The position numbers were made by a program, and so were the translations under genes. From Brachypodium distachyon (Eukaryota > Streptophyta > Magnoliopsida > Poales > Poaceae), in NCBI RefSeq assembly GCF_000005505.3, contig NC_016133.3, forward strand, positions 10,850,001 through 10,914,000: a stretch of 64,000 nt of DNA. Direction: 5' to 3'. How positions within the stretch are numbered: position 1 is the stretch's first letter; every line of letters starts with the position of its first letter. The notes beneath the pieces were generated by a model. That model searched no databases, was not told the DNA's origin, and saw only the letters and a program-made list of their open reading frames with translations. Shown here piece after piece: positions 21,134-32,700 of the stretch.

Positions 21134-22084
21134 ATGTTCCCTGACAAGAACATCTTTCGACCCAGTAAAATGGGGAAGAGTAAGAAGAGCGCGGAAGCTT
21201 GGCCGTTGTCCACCGTGGATCGCGAGAGGGTTGCCGGCATGCAAGAAGAAGGGTTTCTATCCCCGCGGCCTGGACATGTGCGTTTTCCCAGCGAGGAGGT
21301 AATCCCTCGCCCCATGCATGGAGAGCGGGTAGTGCATTATGATTTTATCACCCGCAGCTTAGCTTTCCCAGTCAATCATTTCCTTCGTAGCTTGCTTTTG
21401 GCCTACGGGCTCCAACTTCACAATCTTTCCCCAAACTCCTATCTCCACATTGTGTGCTTCGTTCGTATAAGCCCACACCTGGGTCTTTGGAAGAAAATGT
21501 TCACAATCAAGCGCCAAGGCAAGAATGTGATTGGCTGCGTGGACATCCAAATTCATGCAGATGCCAAATTCTTCAACCTCCGGGCGAGGGAATCTCTTTC
21601 CCGCTGGAAATCGAGGTGGTTTTACGTCATGGACGTGCTAACCGAGGGGCGCGGCTTCAGTCTTCCTGAATTCTCCGCGACATCTTCAATGAACAAGATG
21701 ACGGCCTGGAATCATAAGTTGAGCGGAACAGAGGGCGAAGAGGCCGAAACTCTGATGGCCCAAGTCTTGTCTCTCATGGAGCCTCCTCAATTGAAGGTGA
21801 TAGGAATCCACCTCATTGCTGCTTTTATCGGGAGGAGAATCCAACCTATGCAAGCTCGTGCTCATCCCATGTGGGCATATCAAGGGATTCGTGACCCGAC
21901 CCGGATTAGCACCATAGAGTTTCGTTCGACTGAATTGTGTCGATGGGTTCGAGGGCTCACTGACTTGGATGAGTCAGAGCCATGCGAGATGGACCCTCCA
22001 GTGGCTCCCTATGGACATGACAAGCCCCAGGAAAAGGTAGTCATCGAGACTTTTAACAAACCTTTCAGTCTTGACCTGAACTAA
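21134..22084 (+). CDS. PF04195-like additional ORF of a Tat-type retrotransposon (element X)
   Basis: 316 codons from ATG 21134; an alternative ATG at 21170 (MGKSKKS, residue 13) would give a basic N-terminus like the related ORFs at 28412 and 60154. Residues about 70-125 carry the family core (FLRSLLLAYGLQLHNLSPNS, then an LGLWKKMF segment). This domain is annotated as putative gypsy-type transposon in databases, but it is an accessory protein of Tat Gypsy elements with no known enzymatic activity. If X is like R1 and R2, this ORF is antisense to its element, which would lie on the minus strand with pol to the right. The frame ends at TAA 22082-22084; related sequence continues in another frame. 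Confidence 0.7.
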   Translation: MFPDKNIFRPSKMGKSKKSAEAWPLSTVDRERVAGMQEEGFLSPRPGHVRFPSEEVIPRPMHGERVVHYDFITRSLAFPVNHFLRSLLLAYGLQLHNLSPNSYLHIVCFVRISPHLGLWKKMFTIKRQGKNVIGCVDIQIHADAKFFNLRARESLSRWKSRWFYVMDVLTEGRGFSLPEFSATSSMNKMTAWNHKLSGTEGEEAETLMAQVLSLMEPPQLKVIGIHLIAAFIGRRIQPMQARAHPMWAYQGIRDPTRISTIEFRSTELCRWVRGLTDLDESEPCEMDPPVAPYGHDKPQEKVVIETFNKPFSLDLN

Positions 22085-22447
22085 TTCTGATTATGCTTTT
22101 GACTCCAAGGACCCGACAATGAGCCGAGCAACGTTTCTCCATCGGCAAAGAAGCGCGGCAGAGAAGACAATAACCCGCCGGAACAGACCCGACCAACGGA
22201 CTCGAGGCACCCGAATATCAAACCGTCGGTGTATGTACCTGCATTCAAAAGAACCAAGTCCGACGGGCGCGTTGTGGCTCGTCGTTTTGGCCTTCTTGCT
22301 CAATTTGACCGTGGCAGGTAAGCAATTTAGCGATTCTGTTTCAGCATTCTAGAGATTTTATTGAACCTCTAAAAATTCTTGCTCAGCCATACTGGTGGCC
22401 CAGTCGAGAGCAAAAGGGCTCCCGAGACTGAATCGACTGGTCGGGAC
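22085..22447 (+). other. Continuation of the element X additional ORF in another frame
   Basis: About 22110-22320 reads openly in a second frame with Pro/Ser-rich and basic, nuclear-signal-like residues (SPSAKKRGRED; PAFKRTKSDGR), matching the character of the central part of the R1/R2 antisense ORFs. A splice-donor-like CAGGTAAGC is at about 22315-22323. Either a frameshift or an intron separates it from the main ORF. The remainder to 22447 is non-coding. Confidence 0.4.
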
Positions 22448-22763
22448 TGAACGGGAAACCTTGCCCCTATATGGGTTTTGATGAATGATGACAACATGGT
22501 TGAGGAACTAATGAATTACACGGAGTGTTTCAGCTTTTAGTTCCTCAGAAGAGTTGGTTTAACCTGCATCGACGACCCCTAAAAATTGAAGTACAGGTAT
22601 TGGCTTGAAGTATGAAGAACTCAGTGAAGAACGGTGAAGAACATGAAGCGTAGCATTCTTCATAGGTCTTTCCGTAGTTGTTTTCTTCATTTGAGTAAAG
22701 GAACGCCGTACTATTAAGGAGGGTTTGAAGTGTGGAGCTGGTTCAGGTGAAACCTATTCTTCA
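22448..22763 (+). mobile_element. Sirevirus LTR fragment (Sire-3), first 316 bp
   Basis: It starts TGAACGGGAAACC and follows the Sire-1 LTR (3024-3335) closely, then stops inside CTTCA where R1 integrase sequence begins. The junction shares the bases TCA (22761-22763) with both partners. It has no polypurine tract in front and no downstream LTR, so it is a recombination scar, not an intact LTR. Confidence 0.8.
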
Positions 22764-23516
22764 AGTTGCCGAGGGTAGTCGGCGGCTACGAGCACTTGCT
22801 CGTGGCCATCGACAAGTTCTCCAAGTGGGTGGAAGTGGAACCAGTGCGGAAGGTGACCGGTTAGGCGGCTATCAAGTTCTTCAAAGGCATCGTGTGCAGG
22901 TTCGTGGTGCCTAACGGGATCATAACCGACAACGGCACACAGTTCACGAGCGCCGTGTTCCAAGCCTACCGCGAGGACCTGGGCACTAAGATTCACTTTG
23001 CCTCTATTGCTCATCCGAGGAGCAATGGACAAGTTGAGCGAGCCAACGCAGAGGTGTTGCGGGGGCTCAAGACGAGAACCTTTGACAAGCTCAACGGACG
23101 AAACTCCTTTCGCCCTTGTCTACGGGGCAGAAGCGGTGCTGCCCATCGAGCTCAAACATGGATCCCTTGGGGTACGCGCGTACGGCAACCAAAGCCAACA
23201 AGAGCAGAGGGTTGACGATCTAAACTTCATCGAAGAACTTCGATGCCGGGCTGCTGTGCAAGCTGCACGCTACCAGCAGGGACTCCGCTGTTACCATGAC
23301 AGGCGGGTCCGTCCCCGGGAGCTCGAGATCGGAGACCTTGTCCTGCGCCGGATACAAGCAACGAAGGCCGGGAACAAGCTAGCTCCGAAATGGGAGGGCC
23401 CCTTCCGGGTAGTATGGGTGACCAGGCCGGGGGCTGTCCGCCTGGAAACCGAAGAAGGCTTGCCGGTGCAAAACAGTTGGAACCTTGAGCACTTGCGCAA
23501 GTTCTACCCGTGAAGT
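22761..23516 (+). pseudogene. Integrase C-terminal part of RIRE2-like element R1
   Basis: Homologous to the R2 integrase (43950-44763). The catalytic core keeps the second Asp (ITDNGTQF, GAC 22928-22930) and the Glu (HPRSNGQVERAN); the first Asp is lost at the left junction. TAG at 22862-22864 replaces a Gln codon. About 74 bp is missing at 23094-23097 compared with R2 (44270-44343), shifting the frame; the downstream frame is open to the TGA after RKFYP. This is the end of pol; the rest of pol, gag and 5' LTR of R1 are absent. Confidence 0.85.
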
Positions 23517-25133
23517 GGTGGAGCCTGACCCACAGGTGATGCTCCGGTAGCATGCCTCTCGAACTAGTGTAGCCGGGCAACCCCCGAGCGTAAACCGCTA
23601 GTTTTCTGTGAATAAAGATAAGTACTTTCCTCTGAATTTCAAGTTACCTCGATTATTTGCATGTTTTTTCCCCTTTTGTCTCCTGCTCTAGGTGCACAGA
23701 AGTCTCTTTCCATCCTTGGTTGTGAGCAGGGGGCTGCCGGAGCCTCGAAAATGAAAAACCCGTTGCCGGATTACTCTGGCACGGGGCCATGCCATTGCCA
23801 GGCTCCCCGCAATGCGCATCACGTGGGAGCTGCGTCCTAGGATAGAAAGGTGCTCACACCCAAGTTTGGTATCGACCCTTCTATGCCCGGGGGCTTGGAG
23901 GCAGGAGGGTTACCTGTGCTTTATCTGTCGAGGGTTACCTGTGCTTTATTTGTCGCGTCTTTTTTCATGTATTTCGAAAAAAAATTGCAGCATCTTGGGC
24001 TCGGTAAGAAATCCGTCATGCAGGGCAAGGACAGAGTTGTGCGTAATGTAATGCTCATGGGTCGCTCACGGGGTGCATCATTCAGCGGTGCCCAGTGGTG
24101 CGTAGCAACCGCACTTCGAGGTTCTCAACACACTCCGAGATTCCTATCGCCGGAGGCAGCCGCCCCGTGTGCCGCGACGACTTGGCACGCGTGTTGGCAG
24201 GGCCCGTACTGAACTGCAAGGAGTGTAGCACCGCATGTGCCGCGGTGACTAGGCGCGCGTGGTGGCAAGATTCCCCACCGCGCCTATAAAACGGCGTGAT
24301 GGCCATGGAGCAGCTCAGAGCGAAGCCAAGAAGGTGGTTTCAAAGACGAGGGAAGCCGCAGAGACGCGATGGTGGTGCATGCCATCAACGCTCAGTGCCG
24401 ACGGGTGCACTGCCATCGCGTCCTTGTCGCATCCCTCCACCAGGTAGCTCTGAGGCGAGGGCTGCCACAGCGTCCCTCGAGAGAGCGTCTCCAGGGCGAG
24501 GGTTGCTGCGGAGACGCTGTGGTGGCGCCGCCCCGGGTGCTTGGCACCGGCGGCAGCCCCGCCACAGCGTTCCTGCTGCATCCTTCAAGCAGGCGGGTCA
24601 AGGCGAGGGCTGCTCCGGCGGAGCTCTGGTGGTGCATGCTGTTCGTGCTTATCGCCGAAGGGTGCACTGCCGTAGCGTCCTTGCCACACCCCTCCGGCAG
24701 GCATTCCGAGCGTAAAAAACGAACAGCTAAGTATACGCTCTTGGACACTGAACTCTCCGATGCTTAGCGCTGGCTCGCTGGCGTGGCTCGAGCCCTCCGT
24801 GTGGCTGGGGTGTTAGAAGGACGCTTGCAGGGCGAGTGCACTCCTCGTGCGGCTTGCGGGTCCGTCCCGTGAGCACATGCTTGGGGGTGGCTGTCCCGCA
24901 AGCAGAGTGGCTCGACGTTGCCGCTTGACCCCAGGTCGGCACTGTGGGTCCATCCCGGGTCCCTGGTCCGGTTAAGTGTGTGGCGCGCGAGTCCCCGGCA
25001 GCACAAGGCATAACACACAAAGGCCGGGAGATACACCCCGCGAGTCAAACTCGAAAACGAGAAACAAGCACTAAGCAGAACCCAAGAAGGAAATTCTTAA
25101 AAGAAATAAACAATTACATAAACTAACAGAACA
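23517..25133. other. Spacer of R1 between pol and the antisense ORF
   Basis: 1.6 kb without a supported gene. It contains an imperfect tandem repeat (24376-24740, separate entry). R2 has matching sequence only at 44764-45021 and 56110-56297. GC-rich frames in 24082-24767 overlap on both strands and follow the repeat, so I do not call them genes. Confidence 0.6.
24376..24740. repeat. About 125-128-bp imperfect tandem repeat in R1 spacer
   Basis: The landmark TGCATG(C)...GTGCACTGCC recurs at 24376 and 24633 with a degenerate unit between, giving about three units. In R2 the same landmark is at 56110 and 56233 (123 bp apart). The recurring CTGCCACAGCGTCC-type segment marks the second half of each unit. 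Confidence 0.65.
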
Positions 25134-28100
25134 TTAATTGTTTGAACGGCGCCAAGCGCCACGCTTGTAGGAATAAAAAAAAAACACTAAGGAATAACGA
25201 GGGCCGGCAGGGGGCTCCGGCTCGGGCTCCGGCTCCGGCTTCCGCTGCATCCGGTCGACCATTTCGTCGACGAACCTGCTCACCGCCTGGCAGTGGGTCA
25301 AGCCGTCCTCGCTGTCCGACCAGGCGTCCAGCAACGTCTCGAACGGGAAGTCGGGGTGCCGGAGGTGCACCCGAGGGAGGATCATCCCGGCGACATCTCG
25401 GGCACACGTGGAGATCTCCTCGTCGCAGAACTTGGAGATCCACACGTCGAGCGCCCCGAGCTTCCCCACCATGTCGGAGAAGAACGGGATCAGCGTGCTG
25501 ACGTCCGTCCCATCCACTTGCGCGGCTTGCATCTCGAACCGCGGCAGCAGGGTGCGCACCGACCGGGCGATCTCCAGCAGCTTCAAGGTCTCCCTCCGGC
25601 GTTGCTCCACCAGCGTGGCGTGGTTGCTTCGCGCCAGCGTTACGGCGTGCTTGGACTTGCGGAGGAGGTCCGCCTGCCGCGCGATATCCTTGGCCTTGGC
25701 CATGTTGTCCTTGCCTGCCTTGACGAGCTCCTCCCGGGCAGCGGCCAACGCGGATTCGAGCTGGGCGCTCCTCTCCTTGGCGGAGTTGAGCTCCTTCTCT
25801 CGCCGCACCGACGCTGTTGCTGCGTCCTCTGTCGCCTTAGCCTGTTCCTCCACCTTGGTGCGCAGCTCCTGGAGTTGGGAGAGGTAGCTGGAGACCAGCT
25901 TGCTCTTCTTGTTGAGGCGAGCCTAGGCCATGGCGAGCACCTCCTCGTGCTCCTTCCCGGCCTTTGCGTGCGCCTCGGCCAACGAGTCTGGAGCCTGCCG
26001 GTGCTCGGCGCGCTGGGCCTCCAGTTATCGGTGGAGCTCCGCCTCGGGGATGACCGGCGTTGCGGCTTCGTCCTTGGCCTGCCGGGCCAGGCGCACTTCC
26101 TCTCGCAGCCGGGAGAGCTCCTGCTGCTCACTCTCAATGGCCTGCCGCACCTCGCCAAGTTGGCCCTTCGCGAGCTCGTGGCGCTCCCTCACCTGGTTGA
26201 AGGAGGTGACGAACGCCAGCTGCTGCTCCTTAATCGTGTCAAGGAGTTGGTGCCCCTAGTCGTAGATGCTTGGGTCCCAGGTGATTGGGTTCCAAGTTGG
26301 CCCGGCGAGTATGCCGGAGTCCGGGCCGAAGGTAGCAGCAGATGACGACGAGGCCCCCGCCGCCACTGTTTGGCCGGGGAGGGTGTCGTCCGCTTGCGGC
26401 AGAGCCTCCTATTGCTCCCCTGCCGCAGCCTCCTCAACTCCCACACCAATGGGTTGTAGAGATGGCGGAGTTGCCGTTTCCCCGGTAGGAGGTGCCTCCT
26501 GCGGGGTGACCGCGGGATCCACGTCCCCGGCCCGCACGGCCCCGGACGCGCTACCGTGCTTCGCCCTGGTAGCAACGGCGGGCGCCGCCACTGTTGCGTC
26601 CGCCGCGGGGGAGCTGGGCGCAGGAGCCCCTTCCGGCTCCTCCCTCGTCCCTGCGTCCTCGGCGTCGGAGCCGAGGTCAACCACCACCGCGCCCGCTCCC
26701 GTTGTGAGCACAGTCGGGATTGCGACAAAGAATGGAGTTAGAATTCAGAAACATGGTGGGTTGCCTAGCGAAGATCTCCCTCCCTTCCCGTTCCGGCCCC
26801 TACCGCCGGTCCGCCTGCCGCGGGCTGGATTTCGCCTGCGAGTTTAGAAGACAGCACAGTTGTAGGTGAGCGGACGGGATTAACATATGCCATGGGATCA
26901 AGGGGAAGATTGATACCAGCTGCCGGCTCCTCCTCCGCTGGAATTGGGTCGGCGGTGGGCGCAATGGCGGCGCTGCCGGCCCCCGCGCTGGTCGGGTCGG
27001 TGCAGGTGCCGGCCCGGGTGCGCGTCCTCTTGCTCGGCATGGCGAGTGGTGAGTCGGCTCTCCCCCTCTTGCCGGCTCCCAACGGGGTGGCGTCCTTCGG
27101 GGGGTTGAGCTTGAACTGGAAGCCCCGGAAGACCCCCGCTTGGGAGGGGCCCTGGGCACCCGGGGGGTTGCTGCAGCCATGGGCGTCGTGGAGGCCGCCG
27201 CCGCAGGCGCCCTTGACCTTTGTAAGATCAGGGGCGCGTCATCATCTTCCCCCTCCTCCTCGTCCGCCACGGGGATGACCACCTGGGTCCCGGTGACCTG
27301 GCCCGCCTCTTCGTCGGAGGATGGGACGTCGGGCTAGCTGACCTCCGACTCTCCCCCGCTCTCCTCGAGCACCAGCTTCCCGCAGGGTGCGGACGGAGGA
27401 GGACGCGGGGTCCAAGCAGGGGAGTCGACCATCAGCCCCCACTCGTTGCAGAGCGGATAGGCGGCAATGATGTCATGCAGCCCCGGAACGCCGGCATGGA
27501 GGGAGAAAATCCCTGGCGGCAGCTCCGTGACGGGGACGTCCTCGCCGGTGATCCCCTTCACCCACGCCTGGATGGCCTCCGGGTCCACGCCGCCATGCTG
27601 GAGGCGTCTCTTGTCCCCGGACCCCGTGTACATCCACGCCGGGCGGGAGCGAAGCTGTAGCGGCGGCTGATGTAGGCGCGCACCACATCGAGATCGGTGA
27701 GCCCGGCCTTGATCTTCGCGACAATGGGGAGGAGCTCGGCGTTGCGGTGGTAGCGGTCCAGCCAGGTGTCGTTAGGCACCGGTAGCTCGGTGGGCGTGAA
27801 GATGAACTCTTCGGGTTCCTCCACGCGGACCCAGCACCAGTCCGCCCGCCACTCCTTCTCTATCTTCTTCTCCGACCGGACGATGAACTCTGATTTCATC
27901 CGGTCGCAGGCGCGGAACACCACCCCCGATGACATCACCCCCGCTTTCTCGATGCGGGGGTAGAAGTAGTGCCGGAATAGCGCCACTGACGACATTACTC
28001 CGACGAATGCCTCGCAAAGGAACTGGAAGACAGCGAGGAGAAAGAGGGAGGTGGGTTGGAGCTGCGCCACCCGGAGCTGGTACGCCTCCATGAGCGCATG

Positions 28101-28412
28101 GAGGAATAGGGAGAACGGAGGCACCAACCCGGCTAGGATGAAGCGCGCGAACACCCGAAAGTCGTTTTCCTGGTGGTCAGCGCTGGCAGGGAAAATGAGG
28201 GTCTCCCCGTACTCGTTGAAGCACGAGGCGACGGCGTGCCAGACCTTGTCCAGTGCCTCGCCATTGTAGCCGGGCTGGAAGAAGGCGCACGAGGCCCTCA
28301 GCTCCCTCCTCTTTTGGTCCTTATCCGAGATGGGCTTCTGAGGAACTGTCTCGCTCCTGCCGGCTGCAGCCCTCTTGGAGCCTTTCCCTTTCTTGGGAAC
28401 GGGGGGTGCCAT
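25134..28412 (-). pseudogene. Long antisense ORF (aORF) of R1: PF04195-like domain plus coiled coil, degraded
   Basis: It runs opposite to pol, starting at ATG 28412 (MAPPVPKKGKG). Residues about 45-200 form the Tat accessory (PF04195-like) domain (FLCEAFVGVMSSVALFRHYF). Next comes an Ala/Pro/Ser-rich acidic linker (EEEGEDDDAPLI), then basic SKRTR-type motifs and a C-terminal coiled coil (about 25500-26200), ending with a Pro-Glu repeat and stop at about 25134. Two frameshifts (about 27655 and between 26711 and 26870) and several stops that look like CAG/CAA to TAG/TAA (near 27336, 26408, 26258, 26029, 25925) break it. Original length is about 1090 codons. It lies between pol and the 3' LTR, as in some other Tat elements. 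Function unknown. Confidence 0.8.
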
Positions 28413-28518
28413 GAGAAGTGTGGGCGGAAGATGGCCGGAGGCAGGGGCGTGAGGAAGATTGGAGACGAAGGCGAAAAGCTGGGGGGCTAAGTGTTTGCTC
28501 CCTAACGCAGCGGCGGGG

Positions 28519-28526
28519 TCTTATAG
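28519..28526 (-). promoter_or_regulatory. TATA-like box upstream of the R1 antisense ORF
   Basis: On the minus strand this reads CTATAAGA, in GC-rich DNA, 107-114 nt before the aORF ATG at 28412. R2 has CATAAAGC at nearly the same distance from its aORF ATG. It may be an antisense promoter for the aORF. Confidence 0.4.
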
Positions 28527-28832
28527 CGCCCCGGCGCCGAGCAACGGTCGCGTCCGCACCCTATGGGTGTGCTAGGATAATTACGCCCTAAGAGGGGATA
28601 ATAGGGTGTAACGCAGGGCGTGGCCTTAACCACCCGTGTTTAATGGGCAGGGGTTAAGGCAGAAATCTCGCGCCCACTACTCTGCGTGTAACGGCAGAGC
28701 CCTTGAAACAATGCATAAGCAGGGTCCCGAGGCGGCTCGGGACCCATGCGTCAGTTGAGGGCGTAGCCCGGCAGCCGACCAGGGAAGGTTCTACCGGAGA
28801 ACAGGCGTTGGCGGCCCACGCCCGGGGGCTAC

Positions 28833-29727
28833 TGTCGCACGAGTGGCACCCAGGGTACCACCGCTGCATGACGCATGGGCCACCTCGCTTGCTCCCCGGG
28901 AGGACAGCACCCCGGGCAGCACCGCACAAGCTGCCCGGCAAGTCGCCAGCCCGGCAGGGCTAGCCGGGCTGCGGGGGTTGCCTGGAAAGGCAACAAGAGA
29001 AATCCTGCCTCGGCGCTTCCTGGGAAGTTTCCTTGCCAGGGAGGGTGTTCCTGGGCACAAGTGTCCGTTACAAGAGCAGGTGCGAGCGGGAGCAACAGCG
29101 GCACCACGTGGCCGCACGGCGGGCGCGCTGCGTGCAGGATTCGTCACGACAAGGAGTGAAGCACACGCCGCATTAAATGCCCCGACAGAAAGGGGATTCC
29201 CCGTCCAGTCAACTGCATAGTGACTGCCCAAGTGTAGTTTTTAGCTGCCTAGACCCCTACTTACAGGGCTACATTTCATGCATGCAAGCCAGCGTAGCGG
29301 GACCGAGCTGCCCTAGCTCTTTGTTTGCCATTTGTCACCCATGCACCGTGGCACCTGTGGTATCCCCTTCAGTATAAAAGGAGGACCCCATCCAACGGTC
29401 AAGGGGTTGGACCAGTTCACAGTCCACTACTAGCAATAGCCCAAAGTAGCAAGCGGTACTTAGCCAAAAAGGGAGAGAGCACCCGGGGATTCCCCCCGGA
29501 AACCTGTAAACCCCAGTTCTTTGGCTAATAACAAACTCAGAAGCAGGACGTAGGGTTTTCCACCTCAGGGTGGCCCGAACCTGGGTACAAAGTGTTCTCG
29601 TGTTCATTGTGTTCATACGCTTTGCATTGGCCGCGCCGACGACCGCCGGGGCGATCCCCGTCGCCCATTGCCGAACCTCAAAAGGGGTGCCCACGCATCC
29701 CCGGTGTCTGAGCCCCGTGCTACGACA
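28833..29727 (+). mobile_element. 3' LTR of R1 (895 bp)
   Basis: It follows the polypurine-like CCCGGGGGCTAC and begins TGTCGCACGAGTGGCACCC like the R2 5' LTR (38257); it ends TACGACA like R2 (GACGACA). TATA box TATAAAAGG is at 29373-29381. It is about 100 bp shorter than the R2 LTRs. It sits in T3 orf0 DNA: 29728-29762 is T3 sequence. R1 lacks a 5' LTR, so its target duplication cannot be checked. Confidence 0.9.
29373..29381 (+). promoter_or_regulatory. TATA box of R1 LTR
   Basis: TATAAAAGG followed by AGGACC, also present in both R2 LTRs at 38816-38824 and 61117-61125. It is a strong match to the plant TATA consensus. Confidence 0.75.
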
Positions 29728-29762
29728 AGCAGTTGTTCAGTGCCCCCTTGGCGGCACTGTGT
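29728..29762 (+). pseudogene. 35-bp stub of T3 orf0
   Basis: It matches T1 orf0 at about 7948-7982 (CAGTTGTTCAGTGCCCCTTT region), ending in TGTGT, and continues at 32862 after the solo LTR. It shows that R1 and the solo LTR both landed in the same orf0, 35 bp apart. Confidence 0.85.
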
Positions 29763-32700
29763 TGTAACATCCCAAATATTCAAACCTTTACATGTGCATT
29801 GCATCCATGAGCATCATGCCACAACTGAATGTTTGAATTCAAATTTGAATCACAAAAGGCTTTAAAAGATTTCGTTTACACCTATTTGAGTTTTGGATCT
29901 TCAAACCATTAAGGTTCAAGTATAAAAGGGGTTTATTGCATATATAAGCTATCCCATAAATTTTGGATAATTATTTGGAGTTGAAAAAGTGTCTTATTTA
30001 AATGGATATATAGCCCTAAAGGCATTTATAGGGCAAATGTATTTTTATCTATTTTATTTTGAGAGGAAACTACTTCCAAAATTTGTATCTTGGTAAAACA
30101 TGATTTTACAAATTTTCTGGAATTTATTTGGACCAATTTGGAGTTCAAACACAAAAGATATCGAAGAATTGAGAAAAACAGAAAAAGAAAAGGCCTAAAA
30201 GAAAAAAAAAGGGTAAACCGGACCGGCCCGGCCACTTTGGGCCGAACCGGCCCAGTCGTCGGCGCAGCCAGCCTGGCCGCCCCACGCGCGCACCCGCACC
30301 CGCTGACAGGTGGGGCCCACCTGTCAGGGGATTCTTCCCCGGAAGGAAAGCGGCCGCGCCGCCACCGCGATTCCTGGCCGCCATCCCCACGCGCCCGCCG
30401 CTGCAATCTCCTCCTCCGGCCTTCCATTTTCATGCCCGAGCACGCCTTTATAACCCCCGCGACCCCCTCTCCTTTCCCCCCCCCATTTTCCCTCGCTCGC
30501 ACGCCGCCAGGCTGCCGGAATCCCTCGCCGGAGCCGCACCCGCGCCGCCGCGGCTTCTTCGACCTAGGCGACGACCCGCGCCGCCCGAGCCCACGCCGAC
30601 CGCGGCCCCGTCTCCGCCGTGCCGCGCCGCGCCTCCCCGTCGCTTCCCCGTCACGCCCACGTCGCCGGAGCACCCCGCGCCGCCGCGCCTGTGCCCGCGC
30701 CGCCGTCTCCTCCGTCTCCGGTGACCACCGCCGCCCCCCGGTAAGAAACCCTAGCCCCTCATCCGTCCGATCTAGATCGATGGCTAGGATTAGATCACTT
30801 ATAAAACGAACCGGTACGCACTGTGGAGCGTCCGATCTTTATAAGTTAGATCTAACGGCTCGGATTTATTTATAAACCGAACCGGTACCGTCCAATAATA
30901 ACGCGCCACGTGGCCCCTGTTTTATAAAATGAGAATGTAATTTTAATCCCCCGGAATAATTAAATGGTCTTTTTGCAGATAGGCCCCCTGTTATTTCAAA
31001 TGATCATAACTTTAAATCTGTTTGGCCAAATTTAGTGATCCACACCTTTTTGGAATCCTTAGGAAGTTTAGAATCTTTTGGCACTGTCCAATTTAAAATT
31101 TGAATATTTAAATCACATTCAAATTACAGATTAGGGTTTTATGCCATTTAAATCATAACTAATTATTTAGAAGTCCTTTTTGAATGAAACCAGTGCTCAA
31201 AAATTTGTTTTATTGTCCTCTGTCCAATGGGGCAGAGAAATAAATATGTTGAATTAAATTGTTTTGCAGAGGCAAATAAAACCTCATTTTAGGATTTAAA
31301 CCCTAGCTTTTGCTTTTGTTTAAAAACCCTAATCGCATGTGCTTAATTATCAATGCTTTGGTGTGTTTAAAATAAACCAAAACTCATGTCACATGATTTG
31401 TATTGCATCATGGCATACATATTCTTTGTTTGTATGGTGTGTTTATGTATGTGTATGTTTGCTTGATTGTATAATTTTCTCGGAGAGCAAACAGTGTGAT
31501 TGCGAAGAGTGTTTGAATACCAACTACTATCAAGGCAAGTTCACTTTGATCATTCACCTATTACTTTATTATGCACTAGATTTTATTAGTTGCATTGTTA
31601 GGATTATTATTGTACCTATGCTAGCTATGATCTCTCCTAGTAGTATAGGACACCTTTGCCATTTCCTCACCACCAATTGCCATCGTAGTAGTGATACGCT
31701 ATGCTATGATAATATACGGGGGCGGTATTATTACAATGTGATACTATTGAATTACAAATATAGTTTTCCTAGTGTATGGCAAAACAAGTAATTCAATGAA
31801 CCGTCCTGGGTGGGCTGCTTTGAGGAAGTGGAGATGTATGCGGCGTCAGGTCCATTTCTATGGGTCCATTTCTATGAGTCGTCTCGCCATTTCTATGGGA
31901 GCGCCTGTGTTGCAACCGAGGAATGCCACCCGGTGTAACTAGAGACTAGACTATTTTCCTGTTTAGTAGCTTCCAGTACAACCACATGGTATTATGGGCT
32001 CTGCCAGGATGGATGTAAGAAATATGAACCCGGATCCGAGGTGACATCGGTATGTAGCAGTGTAGGTGGGGGCGCGTCCCTCAGGTGGTCTGGGGAATTA
32101 TGTTTTGAAAATTCCTGTAGTCGATGCCGTTGCTACTCTACCCTGAGGACAGCAAGGGATTAACACGTTGATTTCTTGTGGGTAAAGTGTACCACCTCTC
32201 GAGAGTGTCAAACTAAGTACTTAGCCGTGTCCCCGGTTACGAACAATTATGAGCAACTAGATATTGGAGCTGTAAGGAAGGTCTCACTCATTCAAATTTC
32301 CTAATAAAATGAATGGATTGAACTGGGTAGGAGCATTGATGTTTCTACTCAATGTGCCTAGGTTAATAGGAGCATGGGTGTTTCTACCCCGTGTCCAATA
32401 GAATTCAAAACTATTTGTCTAAAAATGGTAGGATTTGAATAATGATACTTTTATGCAAAATGGCCAAACCCCACTTAGCCAAACTATGCATGTACTCTGC
32501 AATTAATAATGCAGGTGAAACTGACGAAGAGTGAGGTTCGTCGATATTTCTCTGGGTCATGTGCTTACATTCCAACATGCTCTCTCCTCTGGGAGTAGAT
32601 GAGGCCATTTTTCTCTACTTTTCCGCTGCAGCTTCGTGATACTTTGTTATCATGGTTTTGAACATTATTTGTTTATGCTGGCCTAGGAGGTCATGCAAGT

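Noticed and set aside
21134..22084. A true transposase gene
   Set aside because: The database name of the PF04195 family suggests a transposase, but no catalytic triad or terminal inverted repeats are seen. The family is an accessory ORF of Tat retrotransposons.
22732..22914. Small plus-strand ORF starting MELVQVKPIL
   Set aside because: It starts in the Sirevirus LTR and crosses the chimeric junction into integrase DNA out of frame.
25293..26345. 350-codon plus-strand ORF
   Set aside because: It is the complementary shadow of the R1 antisense ORF, which has recognisable domain and coiled-coil composition on the minus strand and a homologue in R2.
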